From: Choanephora cucurbitarum
Taxonomy: Eukaryota > Mucoromycota > Mucoromycetes > Mucorales > Choanephoraceae
Direction: 5' to 3'
Assembly (NCBI GenBank): GCA_025331435.1
Contig: JAIWNI010000084.1
Location: forward strand, 1 to 64,000
DNA: 64,000 bases
The first letter of the stretch is position 1. The number at the start of each line of letters is the position of its first letter. Positions 11,713-23,484 of this stretch are shown one piece after another. A program made the position numbers and the translations under genes. The notes beneath the pieces were generated by a model. The model was not told where the DNA came from, did not search any database, and saw nothing but the letters and a program-made list of their open reading frames with translations.

Positions 11713-14187
11713 AAAAACACAAATTAAAGTTAAGAGAGAGGGTGAAGGTAGAAACTTAGGCACGATTGTTGCATTGTGATTGGATTATCTCCTTCTTTTC
11801 GTAACACAGTGGGCATTGATTGAGCCTCTCTAGCTGGACGGTAATTCTCTCGGAAGCGTATTGGAACTCAGCGGAAAAACTTACGAGATGACTAAGATCC
11901 TAATTGAAGCAGTAATGAAACCCAAAAGAGCCTTAGTTTAGACGAAGCAAGACGAAAACAAGGAGAAATTAATCAAAATGATGTCCAAACTAGGATAGTA
12001 AGAAAAGGACAAAAGCTAGTTTGTATGCTGCGAATCAAGGGATAGAGAAATACAAGTAAATTAAATTTAGCACTGTCTGTGCAGAAAACCAAGGTGTAGA
12101 ATAGTGTCGTCTATCACTCCAATGGTTGAGAAAGAGTCATTCTGAAGAGCAGCGTGCTAGGAATTGGATGTGTACTTGGAAGGATATAAGCAAAACTTCT
12201 TCTTGAGGGAGAATCAATAAAAGAGAGCATGGATATACAGCTAGCAAGCCAACTTCAAGACAAGTAAGATAGGAAGAAATATTATTTCTCAGGATACAAA
12301 ACCTGGCTTTGAGTTTCTGATTAGAACATATCTAATTTGTTACTGCTTGTTCAAAAGCACAGTCTTACTGTTAAAATGTTCATCTGCTTCGAGTGCTTCT
12401 CGATTAGAGCTATAATTGTCCTGGTCAGTAGGCGACAACTCGACAATCTTTATGCCTAACGAAAGTGGATTGTTTGTATCAACACCGAAGCTATACTCGC
12501 TACTGTTGGGGAAATCTATAGCCTGAAAGTAATGTTTTGTATTATCATGGTTACAACTAACCCATCATCTTCAATATCTGAATCTCTTGAGAAAGATTTA
12601 CTGTTGATTGGTTATTATCCTTCTTCCTCTTTTTATCTATGATTTTCGCTCTTTAATATTGTTGATATTCTTGAGAAATGTACTTTTAAATTGAGTGAAT
12701 ACTCATCCTCTTTTTGCTAATGAACTCACTACCAATTATTAAGTTATTGCTGTTATGTTCATACGTATCCCACTCCACATCATTATCCTCAAAAGTAGAA
12801 AGGCGCCAGCTTCAAACTGCTATCTCTAAATGAAACGATACCCATTGAAAACTATCCGACTTGGCTTTCTTTAAAGTGAAGGCGAGGATTGCAAAATGGA
12901 TTGAAAAACAGTAATAACGACCAAAGGAGGGTCAGAAAACCAAAACAAGACTACTCATACTATTTGGTGGATGGAGATCTAGAAAGGAGAAAACCATCTC
13001 GTGGTCTGGTTCTTCTATCAACATAGACTCTAGGAACTTTTTCAAAACTTTTTATTTGATTAGAAGTTTAGCGCTTTTTGTAGCCTTGCTGCCCATTAAT
13101 AGGACTCAAAGTGCTCTGATCAAACGATAGCTTAAAATGAGTGTTTGAGCTAATTAAAACGAACTTTGGGCGAAGAAACGCAGCAGAAAGCTCAAGTGTA
13201 GTTACAGTATCCCTATATCTAAACAGAGACTTGCAACTAGTCTGAGGGCTTCTTTCGAACATGGACAGTCATATTTAAAAGGTTGACAAACTTCTAAAAG
13301 AGGAAGGGCTGTCCATCATTGCAATGCTTCTTGGTGATACAGTAGCTGCAAGCAAGCAAGTGAACAAGAATCTCGAAAGGAAAGGAGTCATATGACTGTT
13401 GCAGTTTCAGTGCTATTCTCGACTGTTAAATGACTTTTTACAAAGTAAATATAATGGGCGATTACATCGTGTACGCAGATCTCTTTTGAAAGTAGTACCA
13501 GGATTCTGCTCGAGAAACGAGGCTTTTTAAATCCATCAAGAGCATGGTAGAGGACTTTTCTTTGGAAAGGGCATGCCCTTGCTTTAGTAAATCGTCCTGA
13601 CAAACTTCACTGCAAAGCGTACAAACGAGGATGTAGTTCCTGTGCTTGAAATTATATTGAGGCACATCATTTACATCTCACAAAAAATATTGACAGCTCA
13701 GGCGATAGATTCGAGAAGCCTTGGGGGCAAATCCTCAAAGTAGTCTCTTCAAACTTGCTGTCAGGTTGTCTCAGATATGTTGGATTTTTTTTTTACATTT
13801 TCCTTTGTGGTCTTTTTTATTTCATATGGTGTTAATGAATGTAGGAGCCCTGTGAAGCTGCCAGTTTCAAACAACATTTACTATTGAAGAAAGCAGCTTT
13901 TGTTTTTTTTTTTGGAATAAAAATGCTCTTTTGAATATAACTGTCAAACTAGACAAACATCGAGAAATAGTAACCATAGAAAACTGTGTGCGATTTTGCT
14001 AGTCTTTGCCTTTAAAAATATAGGCAGGCTACAATCCGACTTTCGATTATGATTGGACAACATTTCCCTGTCCATAAGCGTACAACTGACGGTCCCCATT
14101 TCAAAAGTCCGGTCAAAGTTTATCTATCTTGACTTTTAGGTTTTTTTTTTTCTCTCTTTTCTTTTTCTATACTCTAAACCTTTTCTG
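11713..14187. other. Gene-poor 2.5-kb stretch with decayed coding remnants
   Basis: No intact gene is visible between the hydrolase start and the small cysteine-protein gene. The coding-like pieces on the minus strand are listed as a separate pseudogene. The rest is AT-rich with T-runs near 13785, 13900 and 14145. The last run, just before 14188, is probably part of the promoter or leader of the small gene. Confidence 0.5.
12340..13740 (-). pseudogene. Degenerate coding remnant, unidentified
   Basis: Several short stretches read like protein but sit in different frames with stops between them. Around 13500-13740 there is ICPQGFSNLSPELS and then CTLCSEVCQDDLLKQG. The interval 13068-13262 is open. 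Around 12690-12800 there is an acidic FEDNDVEWDTYEHNSNN. The interval 12340-12520 (AIDFPNSSEYSFG...) ends in a proper stop and is preceded by a GTTAGT...TTTCAG intron-like segment that does not join in frame. I could not assemble one reading frame. It looks like the remains of a spliced gene, or a rapidly evolving gene I cannot model. Family unknown. Confidence 0.3.
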
Positions 14188-14424
14188 ATGTGTCGTAAAG
14201 TTACTTGTCCTGATTGCAAAAAGTTCACTTGGGCTGGTAATATAAATGAATAATTAAAAATAGCTGTATTGCCTCTTATTCATTCTTTTCTCTTTCTTGG
14301 AAATATAGGTTGTGGTCTACATATTGATCAAGCTTTGGCTGGTTTAAAGGATGAAGAAATCTGTAAATGCAAAGAATCAAAACAAAAGGCTGAAGAGATT
14401 CCTGATTTAATCAAACTTGTTTAA
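14188..14424 (+). CDS. Small conserved cysteine-containing protein (54 aa)
   Basis: Two exons, 14188-14236 and 14309-14424, separated by a 72-bp GTAATA...TATAG intron, giving 54 residues: MCRKVTCPDCKKFTWAG then CGLHIDQALAGLKDEE, with a CKC near the middle. Cysteines are arranged C-x4-C-x2-C and C...C-x-C, suggesting metal binding (inference). I recognise this as a small protein widespread in fungi with no assigned function. An abrupt pyrimidine tract precedes the ATG. The next gene (prohibitin) is convergent, 215 bp away. Too short for ordinary ORF calling, but the in-frame intron junction (WA-G|CG) supports it. Confidence 0.85.
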
Positions 14425-14639
14425 TTATCTTATCCCAATCAATCTTTCAACCCCCCCTTCTATCAAAAACAATAAAAACAATGACAGAAAACTTTGTTAG
14501 ATGTGTGTTTTTTTATTATATTACAAAAAAAAGGAAGGGTTCGCGTGTGTGTGAAGTTTAAGGTGGATCGAGTTGCATAGTTGATTTTTTTAAAGATGCG
14601 TATATGTTTGTTGTATAAAGTTCATCATTTCAAAATCGT

Positions 14640-15645
14640 CTATTGAGCATTGACACCGAGAAGCATGTTACCGTTTTGAGAGCTGGGCAAGTAAGTGACA
14701 TTACGGGCACCAGACAGAGTTTCGGCAATATCCTTACTGGCTTCGATTCTACGGAAAGCAATAAAACTATTGAAGCAAAACAAATTAGTCTTCTGTTCTA
14801 TCTCTCCTCTTCTTAAAATCCAATGTTATCCTACCCTTCACCAGCCTTGGCAAGAGCTGTAGAGATCATCTCAGCAGCTTCTGAATCACCTTCAGCACGA
14901 ATAATGGCAGCCTGCTTTTCTTGTTCAGCACGTTCGACAATGAACTTGGCACGTTCAGCTTCTTGTTGGGCAATTTGCTTTTGTTCAACTGCATTGGTGA
15001 ATTCTTTACCGAAAGTCATATGAGTCTAAAAACAAGGTGAGCTATCGATTCTCCAGTCTCTTTTCTTTTTCAGACTTACGATGGAAACATCTTCTAAAGC
15101 AATGTTGAAATCTCTGGCACGCTTGTACAATTCTTCACGAATCTTGGCAGAAACAACTTCACGTTGAGTAATCAATTCAGAAGCATCGAATTGAGCAACA
15201 ATAGACTTGAGAACTTCGTTACCAATGGAGGGCAAAACTCTTTCATCGTAATCAAGACCCAAGTTTTGATAGATGGAAGGTAAGTTCTTAATTTCAGGTC
15301 GGTGAAGGACACGAAGGGTCAAAGAGACCATTTGCATATCCTTGGAACCGGTGGTGGTAGAGATATTACGAGGCTTAGTGCGCACATCAAACAAGACAGC
15401 ACGTTGAAGCCAAGGAACTAACAAGTGAGTACCTTCGCCAACTGAAGCAGTCTTGACACCTTGAATACGATCGAAAATGACAGCTCTGTAACCACCCTGG
15501 ACTGAAGAAAAAAAAATATAAGTTGGTGTGAAAGAAAGTTGCATCTCTATGTCTTCTTACCATCATACATGGCGGATTGAGCAGCACCAGCAGCGATACC
15601 AACAGGGATAGCCCACTTTGCGAGTGTTCCAAGGAGTTGAGCCAT
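14640..15645 (-). CDS. PHB1: Prohibitin-1
   Basis: Subunit of the ring-shaped prohibitin complex of the mitochondrial inner membrane, which scaffolds m-AAA protease and cristae. Exons 15561-15645, 15080-15501, 14835-15025 and 14640-14766 give 274 aa, the normal length. The N-terminus [16 protein letters not shown] is the hydrophobic anchor. The SPFH/PHB domain contains [32 protein letters not shown] and [27 protein letters not shown] coiled coil ([14 protein letters not shown]) and the conserved tail [12 protein letters not shown] follow. All junctions keep frame. It is divergent from the PIG-X/Pbn1-like gene with a 349-bp intergenic region. Confidence 0.97.
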
Positions 15646-15994
15646 TTCTTTGATGTGTGGAAAAAGTTAAAAGAATAAAAAAAAAAAAGAAAAAGAGTAG
15701 GTTGTTTCATTCGCAGTAGATGGGGGCTTCAGAAAAAAGCATGGGCGCCAACACAAAGTCACATAAATTATGACCGACATGTAACATTCTATTGTATCTA
15801 ATATCAAGACCATTATGAGAATGTATGGAAGCAACTAAGAAATAGAATGACTAGCTGCTGTGTATTGTTGTGATAATGCGATGAGTAGTAGCACTGTCAT
15901 AGAAATGAGAACAAGCTTGAGTAGTACTTAGGGAGACCCCGCTCTTGATTGATTTCCTATTGTTGCCTTTTTTTTTTAATTCTCTACTTTATCA
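15646..15994. promoter_or_regulatory. Divergent intergenic region PHB1 / PBN1-like
   Basis: A 349-bp gap between two head-to-head genes must carry both promoters. A T-run just before 15995 and an A-run at 15675-15690 flank the starts. No recognisable motif beyond these. Confidence 0.45.
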
Positions 15995-16654
15995 ATGGCA
16001 AAAGTACGTTCAAGGATACTTCAAGCAAGCAGCCTTCACCCGAAAATTGAGACAACAATTGAAACAGAAAATAATCGCAACACATCTTGTCGCTTGGATG
16101 TTATTTATGTATTGCCACCAAGCATCTTTGTCGATCCATACCAACTAAAGAACTTGCCATCACTTGGTAAGGTCACTGTCTTTGGAGAACATGATCTCGA
16201 GTTACCCTTGGAGAAAATTAAGGAGATGCGCGGTAGCATTGTGTTTCTTAGACAGCCAGTAGACGCAGCATTCCCATTATCACTTGAGTTACCATTTCAC
16301 TTACGATACCAACAACCCTCTCATGAGAAGACAAGTCAACCTATCATTATACAGCCACCTTTTGCAGGCTGGACCTGCCATAGTGAGCATGAGTCTCCTT
16401 GGCCTCCTTTAGAGGACCGATATACATTAGTGCCGAGTTTGCCTTTCCGAGCTACATTCACGCAACTCAGTCATGAAGACTCACCGCTAACAATATCAGT
16501 ACCTGTAGGTAAAATGAAAGATGCTTTTCTGGTTACCACAGGTACTTTCTGTGCTGTTGCACTATGCACTTTATGGATTGCTCGGTCTATCTTTATATCC
16601 ATAGAAAAGAGAAAAAAGACAGATGCCAAAGGCAAAAGAAGAAAGTCAGAATAA
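15995..16654 (+). CDS. PIG-X/Pbn1-like subunit of GPI mannosyltransferase I
   Basis: Single-exon gene, 219 aa. PIG-X/Pbn1 stabilises the ER enzyme (PIG-M/Gpi14) that adds the first mannose to GPI anchors. The family core is visible: VLPPSIFVDPYQL, FGEHDLELP, LELPFHLRYQ and QPPFAGWTC. A single membrane segment lies at ~180-205 (AFLVTTGTFCAVALCTLWI) with a short basic cytosolic tail (KRKKTDAKGKRRK). No clear signal peptide is seen at the N-terminus, which is common in fungal members. Its stop lies 37 bp from the convergent Vps27 stop. Good match by motif pattern; partner specificity is inferred from the family. Confidence 0.85.
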   Translation: MAKVRSRILQASSLHPKIETTIETENNRNTSCRLDVIYVLPPSIFVDPYQLKNLPSLGKVTVFGEHDLELPLEKIKEMRGSIVFLRQPVDAAFPLSLELPFHLRYQQPSHEKTSQPIIIQPPFAGWTCHSEHESPWPPLEDRYTLVPSLPFRATFTQLSHEDSPLTISVPVGKMKDAFLVTTGTFCAVALCTLWIARSIFISIEKRKKTDAKGKRRKSE

Positions 16655-16690
16655 ATATGATCCTTAAGGAACTAATGATTTTGTTTATTC

Positions 16691-18661
16691 TTAAAGATCA
16701 ATCAAAAGCGCTTCTTCTGCTTGTTGCTTGTGATAAGTTGTTTGCTGATTGCTAGGATATTGATTGTCAACAGGATAGCCACCCTGCATTGGATGAGGTT
16801 GATAGGGTTGGTGTAGTTGTTGAGGCGGTTGAGGCTGCAGTTGATGTGAAGGTGTACTAGGTAAAGGTTGATAATGAGAAACAGCAGGTGCTGATAGAGT
16901 AGCGGCTGGCTGGTAATAGGGGACATGTGTTTCAGACGAAGCTACACCTAGTTGCACCTCAGAACTAGTGCGGTTAGGAAGAGCTGGATATGACACATAA
17001 CTTTGCCGAGCTGGAAGAGTTTGAGGTTGGTAGTTGTTTTGTGCAGAATAAGGAGCCATGTTGTATGACGGATGTCGACTGGCGGACAGCTTGGTTTCCA
17101 ATAGATTATCATAGGTCTTAATAGCAGCAATAAGCTTGCTATGCATCTCCACAAACAAAGCATGCTTTCGACTAGCCTCGTCTAAAGACTTGATCAATTT
17201 TGGCTGTAATGCACCAATCTGTGTATAGAGAGTACTGACTTCGTCATGACCTGAAATACCATTGCCGGAAGAGTAAACATGTTGCATTAGAGTAGAAAAC
17301 AATCGAATGTTTTCCATGTCAGCCTCCGAAAGCTCGTTAGGGTTACGTCGTGGTATTTGAGCTTCCATGTCTTGTAGAGAAGCAGCAATGGCAGCAGCCA
17401 GAGCCGCCTCTTCTTCCTTTTCCTCTTCTTCAGCTGTTTTTCTTTGTACCACAGGCTCTGCTTTTTGTACTACTTGATTTTCTTTAAGTGATAATTCAAT
17501 AGCCTTCTTGATGTCATCTTCGAATGTATCCTCTGCATTTGATTCATCCTGAGTGATAATGATAGGATCGTTGACTTGTTTGCTCTTGACAGAGGGTGTA
17601 TAGGTAGGTGCCAATGAGGATGAAACAGAAGCAGGTGTTTTCAGAAGATGAGGAACTGCCTCTTTATCGGCTACTTTGGATAGCTTCACTTTGATGTAAC
17701 ATCCATCACATACACGAACACTATCATTGATACCAATATGTGATAGAGGCAAACTTTTGGAGGAGCATTGTTGACAAAAGGTACCACCACAATGTCTGCA
17801 ATGATGCTATCGCATTTATGTAAGTCATGAAAGAACAATGGAGAATTCCCTTAATAGAAAAAAAAGCAAGACAACAAACCTTTCTAGTTGTCAAGGTAAA
17901 TGTAGTTCTACATCGTTCACAACAATCAGAATCTGTCCAGTCGGGAGGCTAGACCAAAATGATTAGTATCTTCAAGAGCTCCTGTCTTGGATATAACTTA
18001 CTGCTGCAGCCTCAAGAAGGATAGCATCAATCTTCTCAGTCACGGATGGAAATGTATAGCCTTCTGCCTTTAGCAGACTGTAAGTGCCCGAAAGATAGCT
18101 TAATTCGTTATTTCCCTTTGAGGCAATACCCCATACTTGAACGAGCTCGAGTATTTTAGCTTTTACGTCTTGATTGCATCCTGTCTTAAACAGCTATTAA
18201 ATGAATGAATCCAAGTAGTCATCTCAACTTACTGGCGTTTTTAATAAATGTGTCATTTCCTCCATAAACTCTCTTGTAGCAATTTCCTTAACAAAAGCAT
18301 TACCACTGTTTTTCACACAGGTATCTACTAACTGTTTTTTCCTCTTAGTATCAATAAACCTCGTTCAATATTTTGCCTCATCGTCTTTCAACTTACTGAA
18401 AGTGTAGCTAAAATCACATTTGGATTTGTGTGTGAAAGACGTCGTTTCAGAGAACGCATAGCTTCTTTAGCGTTCACTTGCTTGCTTCTTATTTGATCAC
18501 TGATCTCGAGATGAAGAGCTAGATCAACTTGACCTGCTGGAAGTAATTCCGAAGTTGCTTTTTCTGTGACAGCCATTAGGAAAACACATGATGAAGAATA
18601 AAGAACTCTAATTACCAACAAGTTCGTCAAAAGCAGTTGGTCCCCACCAAAACGAGCTCAT
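16691..18661 (-). CDS. VPS27: Vps27, ESCRT-0 ubiquitin-sorting protein (VHS-FYVE-UIM)
   Basis: Endosomal protein that binds PI3P and ubiquitinated cargo and starts ESCRT sorting. Six exons: 18616-18661, 18397-18563, 18233-18331, 18002-18193, 17880-17948 and 16691-17806; 562 aa. The VHS domain (1-~150) opens [20 protein letters not shown] and has VDTCVKNSG and IATREFM. The FYVE finger (~169-228) has [23 protein letters not shown] (the PI3P-binding R+HHC+xCG) and VRVCDGC. Two ubiquitin-interacting motifs follow ([14 protein letters not shown] ~286; [14 protein letters not shown] ~323), then a helical GAT-like region. The Gln/Pro-rich tail holds PSTP (TSG101-binding-like) and ends LLIDL, resembling a clathrin box. 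The FYVE motif is built exactly across an intron. Complete and typical. Confidence 0.96.
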
Positions 18662-18784
18662 ATTTGTATAAAGAAAAAGAAAAAAGACTGCGTGTAAGAA
18701 AAAAGAAGGATAAAAAAAAGCTGCATTAATGGTAACACAGGCGTACACACTCTTCAACATCCATATATAGAAATTCATTATATT

Positions 18785-20899
18785 TTATTGTTTGGGACCA
18801 TGAACAAGCGCAATTAATTTAGGCACAACACTTTGATCAGCAAGAGTAGAGATATCACCAAGGGAATCCTGTTCTCCATTGACGATTTTTCGAAGGATAC
18901 GACGCATGATCTTACCAGAACGAGTCTTTGGATGGTCACTGACAATGTATATACGCTTAGGTGTAGCAAATGGACCAATGATCTTTCGCACCAGCAATGT
19001 TAATTCTTTATCTAAGCCTTCAGAAGCGTCCACATTTGGCTTGATAGTGACAAAGGCATGAATACATTGACCTGTCAAGTCATCATGGCCACCAATTACA
19101 GCAGCTTCAGCAACAGCCTCATGGTGAACAAGAGCAGATTCAATTTCAGCTGTAGACAGACGATGACCAGACACATTGATCACATCATCCACACGACCTT
19201 GAATCCAAATATAACCATCCTGATCACGATAGGCACCATCACCTGTAAAATAGTAACCGTGATAAGGCTTCAAGTAAGTATCTAAGTAACGATGGTGGTT
19301 GTTGTAGACAGAGCGAGCCATAGAAGGCCAGGGCTGGCGAATAGCAAGGACACCTGTCTCGTTTATGGCTTCAATGACCTTTCCGGTGGATGGCTCAAGT
19401 ATAACAGGCTCAATACCGAAGAAGGGTAGTGTGGCACTACCGGGTTTGGTAGGATGAGATCCAGGAAGAGGTGTGATGATGATAGAGCCTGTCTCTGTTT
19501 GCCAGTAAGTATCCACAACCGCACATTGACCCTTTCCAACTTTTTCGTTATACCAGTCCCATGCCTCAGGATTGATAGGCTCACCCACAGAACCAATAAC
19601 ACGAAGACTTGAGAGATCATAGTTTTCTAACCATTGGTCACCCAAACGACGAAGGGCACGGATGGCTGTAGGAGCTGTATAGAATTGAGTGATTTTGTGC
19701 TTCTGGATCAAAGACCAAAAACGGCTAGGATCCGGATAGGTAGGTGTAGATTCGAACAAGACAGTGGTAGCGCCGAGAGCCATTGGACCGTAAACAATAT
19801 AAGTATGACCCTAATCCGCCATCCGAAACAAAACAAATAAGTACCACTGTTTTCCTTATCATATCCCCTAAATACACTTACAGTGATCCAGCCAATATCA
19901 GCCATACAAGCATGAATGTCTCCTTCGTGATAATCAAAAACATATTTTACAGTGGCAGCAGCGCCTAAAAGGTAACCACCTGTTGTATGCAGGATGCCTT
20001 TAGGAGTACCAGTAGAACCTGAAGTATACAATAAAAATAAGGGGTCTTCCGCATTCATAGGCTCGGGGGGACAGAAACTTCTAGCCTTTGCCATCAAATC
20101 GTGCCACCAAAGATCTCTATCCTCAACCCAATCAACTTGCGATCCAGTACGACGAAAGACAATGACATTCTCTACTTGTGTTTGGTTGGATCGAAGGGCA
20201 TCGTCTACAATACGCTTGGTAGCAACAGATTTACCGCCACGACGACCTTCGTCAGAAGTAATGATAACACGAGCAGCGCAATCAATGACACGATCGCGCA
20301 ACGATTCTGCAGAGAAACCTGCAAAAACGATGGAATGTACAGCACCAATACGGGCGCATGCAAGCATAGCAACAATAGCTTCTGGAATCATGGGCATATA
20401 GATAGCAACACTGTCACCTTTGCGTACACCAAGAGCTTTTAATGTATTGGCCATTTGACAAACAAGACGGAAGAGTTCACCGTAAGTAATGTTGCGTACG
20501 TTATCAGGTTCATCACCTTCATGAATAATGGCAATTTTATCAGGAGTAGCAAGCGCATGTCGATCAACACAGTTATAAGATACATTTAATTCACCCTCCA
20601 AAAACCAGGCAATATCACCTTCTGTAAATGAGCCATGTTTTACAGTTTCGAAAGGTTTTGACCAAGTCAAAAGCTCACGAGCGAGCTATATAGCAGATGA
20701 TCAGTATATGAAGAAGAACAAGTTTTATGCTATATTGGATTAGAGAACTTGCCTTTCCGAAAAACAAATCAGGTTGTTCTACACTCTCTTTCCACATGGC
20801 TCTGTATTTCTCCAAAGAATCAATATAAGGTGTAGGACATTTACCAGAGTCCAAAAGACGTGGAGGTACAGGGTGGGTTACGACAGAGTCAGAAGACAT
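18785..20899 (-). CDS. Acetyl-CoA synthetase
   Basis: AMP-forming ligase making acetyl-CoA from acetate, ATP and CoA in cytosol or nucleus, feeding lipid synthesis and acetylation. Exons 20753-20899, 19882-20685 and 18785-19810, all multiples of three, give 658 aa, as in yeast Acs1/2. Visible are [13 protein letters not shown], the P-loop-like [11 protein letters not shown], the [10 protein letters not shown] core, [21 protein letters not shown] and the catalytic-lysine tail [10 protein letters not shown]. The first intron begins GC instead of GT: FFGK | LARELLTW is restored only with GGAAAG|GCAAGT...TATAG. A TATA-like run lies ~65 bp upstream of the ATG. Family certain; which yeast paralogue it equals cannot be said. 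Confidence 0.97.
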
Positions 20900-23484
20900 T
20901 GTTTAATAAATAAGAATTAAATTCTAAATCAAAAGAAGAAAGAAAGTTTGATTGCTAGCTTTTATATATATAGCTTTTTTTTTGGGTTATTTATTTTGGG
21001 GGTGAAAAGGCTCTTGGTAGAGCTCATTGTCTACCAACAAAAAAAAATTAAGGTTTATCCGTAAGCTCTCATCTAATGTTATCTTGAGCCAATAACAATC
21101 TTTCAACTGTTCCAGAAGAGTGGAAATCTGATGAACTAAAGCCATTATAGCTTTTGACCTTCAGAGTAAAGCAGATCATGCCTGTCTACATTTCTTTCAT
21201 ATTAACAACTCAATATGTCTCTTTTTAGAAACATTAAAAGAGAAGTATCAATATGGGGGTTACATCCTGTCATCATCTTATTCTAAGTTAGGCAACATTC
21301 TCATGTTATCTGAAGGGAAAAATACCTGGCTAAAGTTTTATTCTTGTAACGTGTTACACTAAAAATACGCGTTTTTGATGCATTTGAATACACTACAGCT
21401 GTTTGAAATTTAAACAAACATAAACACATTCTGCGGAAAATTCGATCTTATCGTTTAATAGGGCTTGTTCCTATGCCTAGAAAAAGAATGAGAAAGAGCG
21501 AGAGAGAAAAGGATCTCTTGAGGCTTGATGGATGCTCTCACAGTATACACAAAAAAAGAAAGAAGACGAATGAGTAATAGTTGGAACCAATCATGTATTT
21601 TGCGGAAGTTTAAACATGAGTGACCGTGAGTATAAATGAAAGCAGAAAAGACAGTATAGATGTCAAAAGAAATAACCGTGCCTGAAGGAAACTGTCAAGG
21701 AAGAGTAGAAACAATTAATATCAAATTGTTACAATACAATAAGGGTCCTTCCTTGAGTGAAAGGACCACCGCGGATAGCTTGCAGTTTAAGGAAATACAC
21801 TTCAAACTTTTTTTTTCTTTGTTTTAGAGACTGTGAGAGAAAGTAATGATACGAAAAAAGTGGGGTAAATGATCAGAAGATCAATACAGCACGGTTAACT
21901 TAGCAAATTGTGTCATCTGGGTCAAGTGAGACAAAATCCAACAAAAAGTAATGTTTTGACAAAAAAAAAAGAAAGGGTTTTTACAATCATAGGAGTAAAG
22001 TATAGTTTGACTATCTTAAAGACGCTTTTATTTGCAATTATCTTTTGATAGTTTGTCATTAGATATGCCTTGATAATTGAAAATCGTAAACAGGGCGTCA
22101 GTTTCCTAAACTCACCCGGTTTGGAAATTATGAGTTGCACATGTCTGTTTCCTGGTATTCGTTAGTATGCATTTATAGCTATTTCGTTTCAAGCCAGCTC
22201 ATGATCATTGTAGATAAAGATAGGCTTATTTAGGTCGTTAAACGGAATCAGCCTAAATGTGCTGATTGCAATGGTTGATGAACAATTTTTTAGAGAAAAA
22301 GTTCACTATTTCAGTGCCCTGAATTAATGATAAGTATAAAGCTTAAGATCATGCAGCTTGTATCTGTCTAGCGAAACTTTAACAAGACCTTTCTTTAAAA
22401 GCATTAGATGAGAATTGTAGCCTTGATTGTACAAGTTGGCATAGCATTATTATGCTCTGTCATCCTATTCAAATGTTATATAAATTCCCTTCTGAATGCA
22501 CTATTTGTTTCTGATATCTCTCTAATTGAACTAAAATACTATGATTGTCATTTATTGCTCATCTTGATTTGTTTTGTATACCTCTTAGATAGCCGCATAC
22601 ATCACAGACTTGTTTATGCAATTCATCAAACGTTAATCTTTTTCAAAGCTGTTATGATAGTATTTATCAAAAGAAGCAGTATTAGTCTTTTCTTTTAGTG
22701 AAAGGGTTCCTCAAAAATAACTATTGAGAGTTCTCAGTTACTCAAGAATGTTTGATTCCCTTATTAGTTTGTACTATGTACTTTTGAGATGGTTGTTTTT
22801 GCCTTTCTGAACAATTTTACATGTTGTTTTCTATTTGGGCTGCTCTACAATTTAACTTTCAGTCTTGATTGAAGAATCTAATATCATTTATGTGCTTAGG
22901 GCCATTGTAAGTTATACATTATGAATGACTCTTTATTTCCAAATGGCGCACTATCATCGAATATACAAGTTGAGATTTTCAGTTATTGAATTTAGTTTTT
23001 GATCTTACAAAAGTGTTTTGTTTATAAGTCAGTTAACATTGGATCGGCGTTCTATTGTTCTTGATAGCCTGTTCAAACTTTTAAGGTTTGCCTGTACTAA
23101 AAAAACAATGCAGCCCTCAATTTTCACAACTGTCGTTTTTTTTTACCCCACAATTGATCTTGTGTCTGAATAAATTTAAAGTCAACTTGATTTTCTGATT
23201 TCTTGGAGCCATAAGGAAGCAACGACTCAAAATTGTCTCTCGCTTCTCTCAGAGTTGATTAGCAAAGACGAAATTGTGTCTATGAATCGAATGTTCTCGA
23301 GAAGAGTTTGGGCGACCTTTACGTGCACGAAGCTGTCACTAGGATTTATTTTGCATAAAGGCCGTGTGACCACTTTTGCTTAAGAATAAGCCACTGATGC
23401 ATCGAATCTGGAAAATTTCATATCAAGGTACTATAGCAAGCGCTTCTTTTTCTTTTCCTTACAAACCAACATCTATTCTGCAGC
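20900..23484. other. 2.6-kb intergenic region without a recognisable gene
   Basis: Separates the divergent acetyl-CoA synthetase and Kre33 genes. AT-rich. It contains only short open frames; 22408-22698 encodes a hydrophobic, Leu/Ile-rich peptide typical of translated AT-rich DNA. The 60 bp before 23485 are pyrimidine-rich (CTTCTTTTTCTTTTCC), a likely promoter/leader feature of Kre33. Nothing else is supported. Confidence 0.5.
20962..20971 (-). promoter_or_regulatory. TATA-like element of the acetyl-CoA synthetase gene
   Basis: On the minus strand TATATATAAA lies about 65 bp upstream of the ATG at 20899, a suitable position for a core promoter in a fungus. Sequence match only. Confidence 0.45.

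Noticed and set aside
19994..20442. Long plus-strand frames within acetyl-CoA synthetase
   Set aside because: Shadows of a conserved, correctly spliced minus-strand gene; no start context, domain or splice support.
22408..22698. 96-codon hydrophobic ORF, possibly a small membrane protein
   Set aside because: Composition is that of translated AT-rich DNA, there is no conserved pattern or leader, and it lies in a long empty region.
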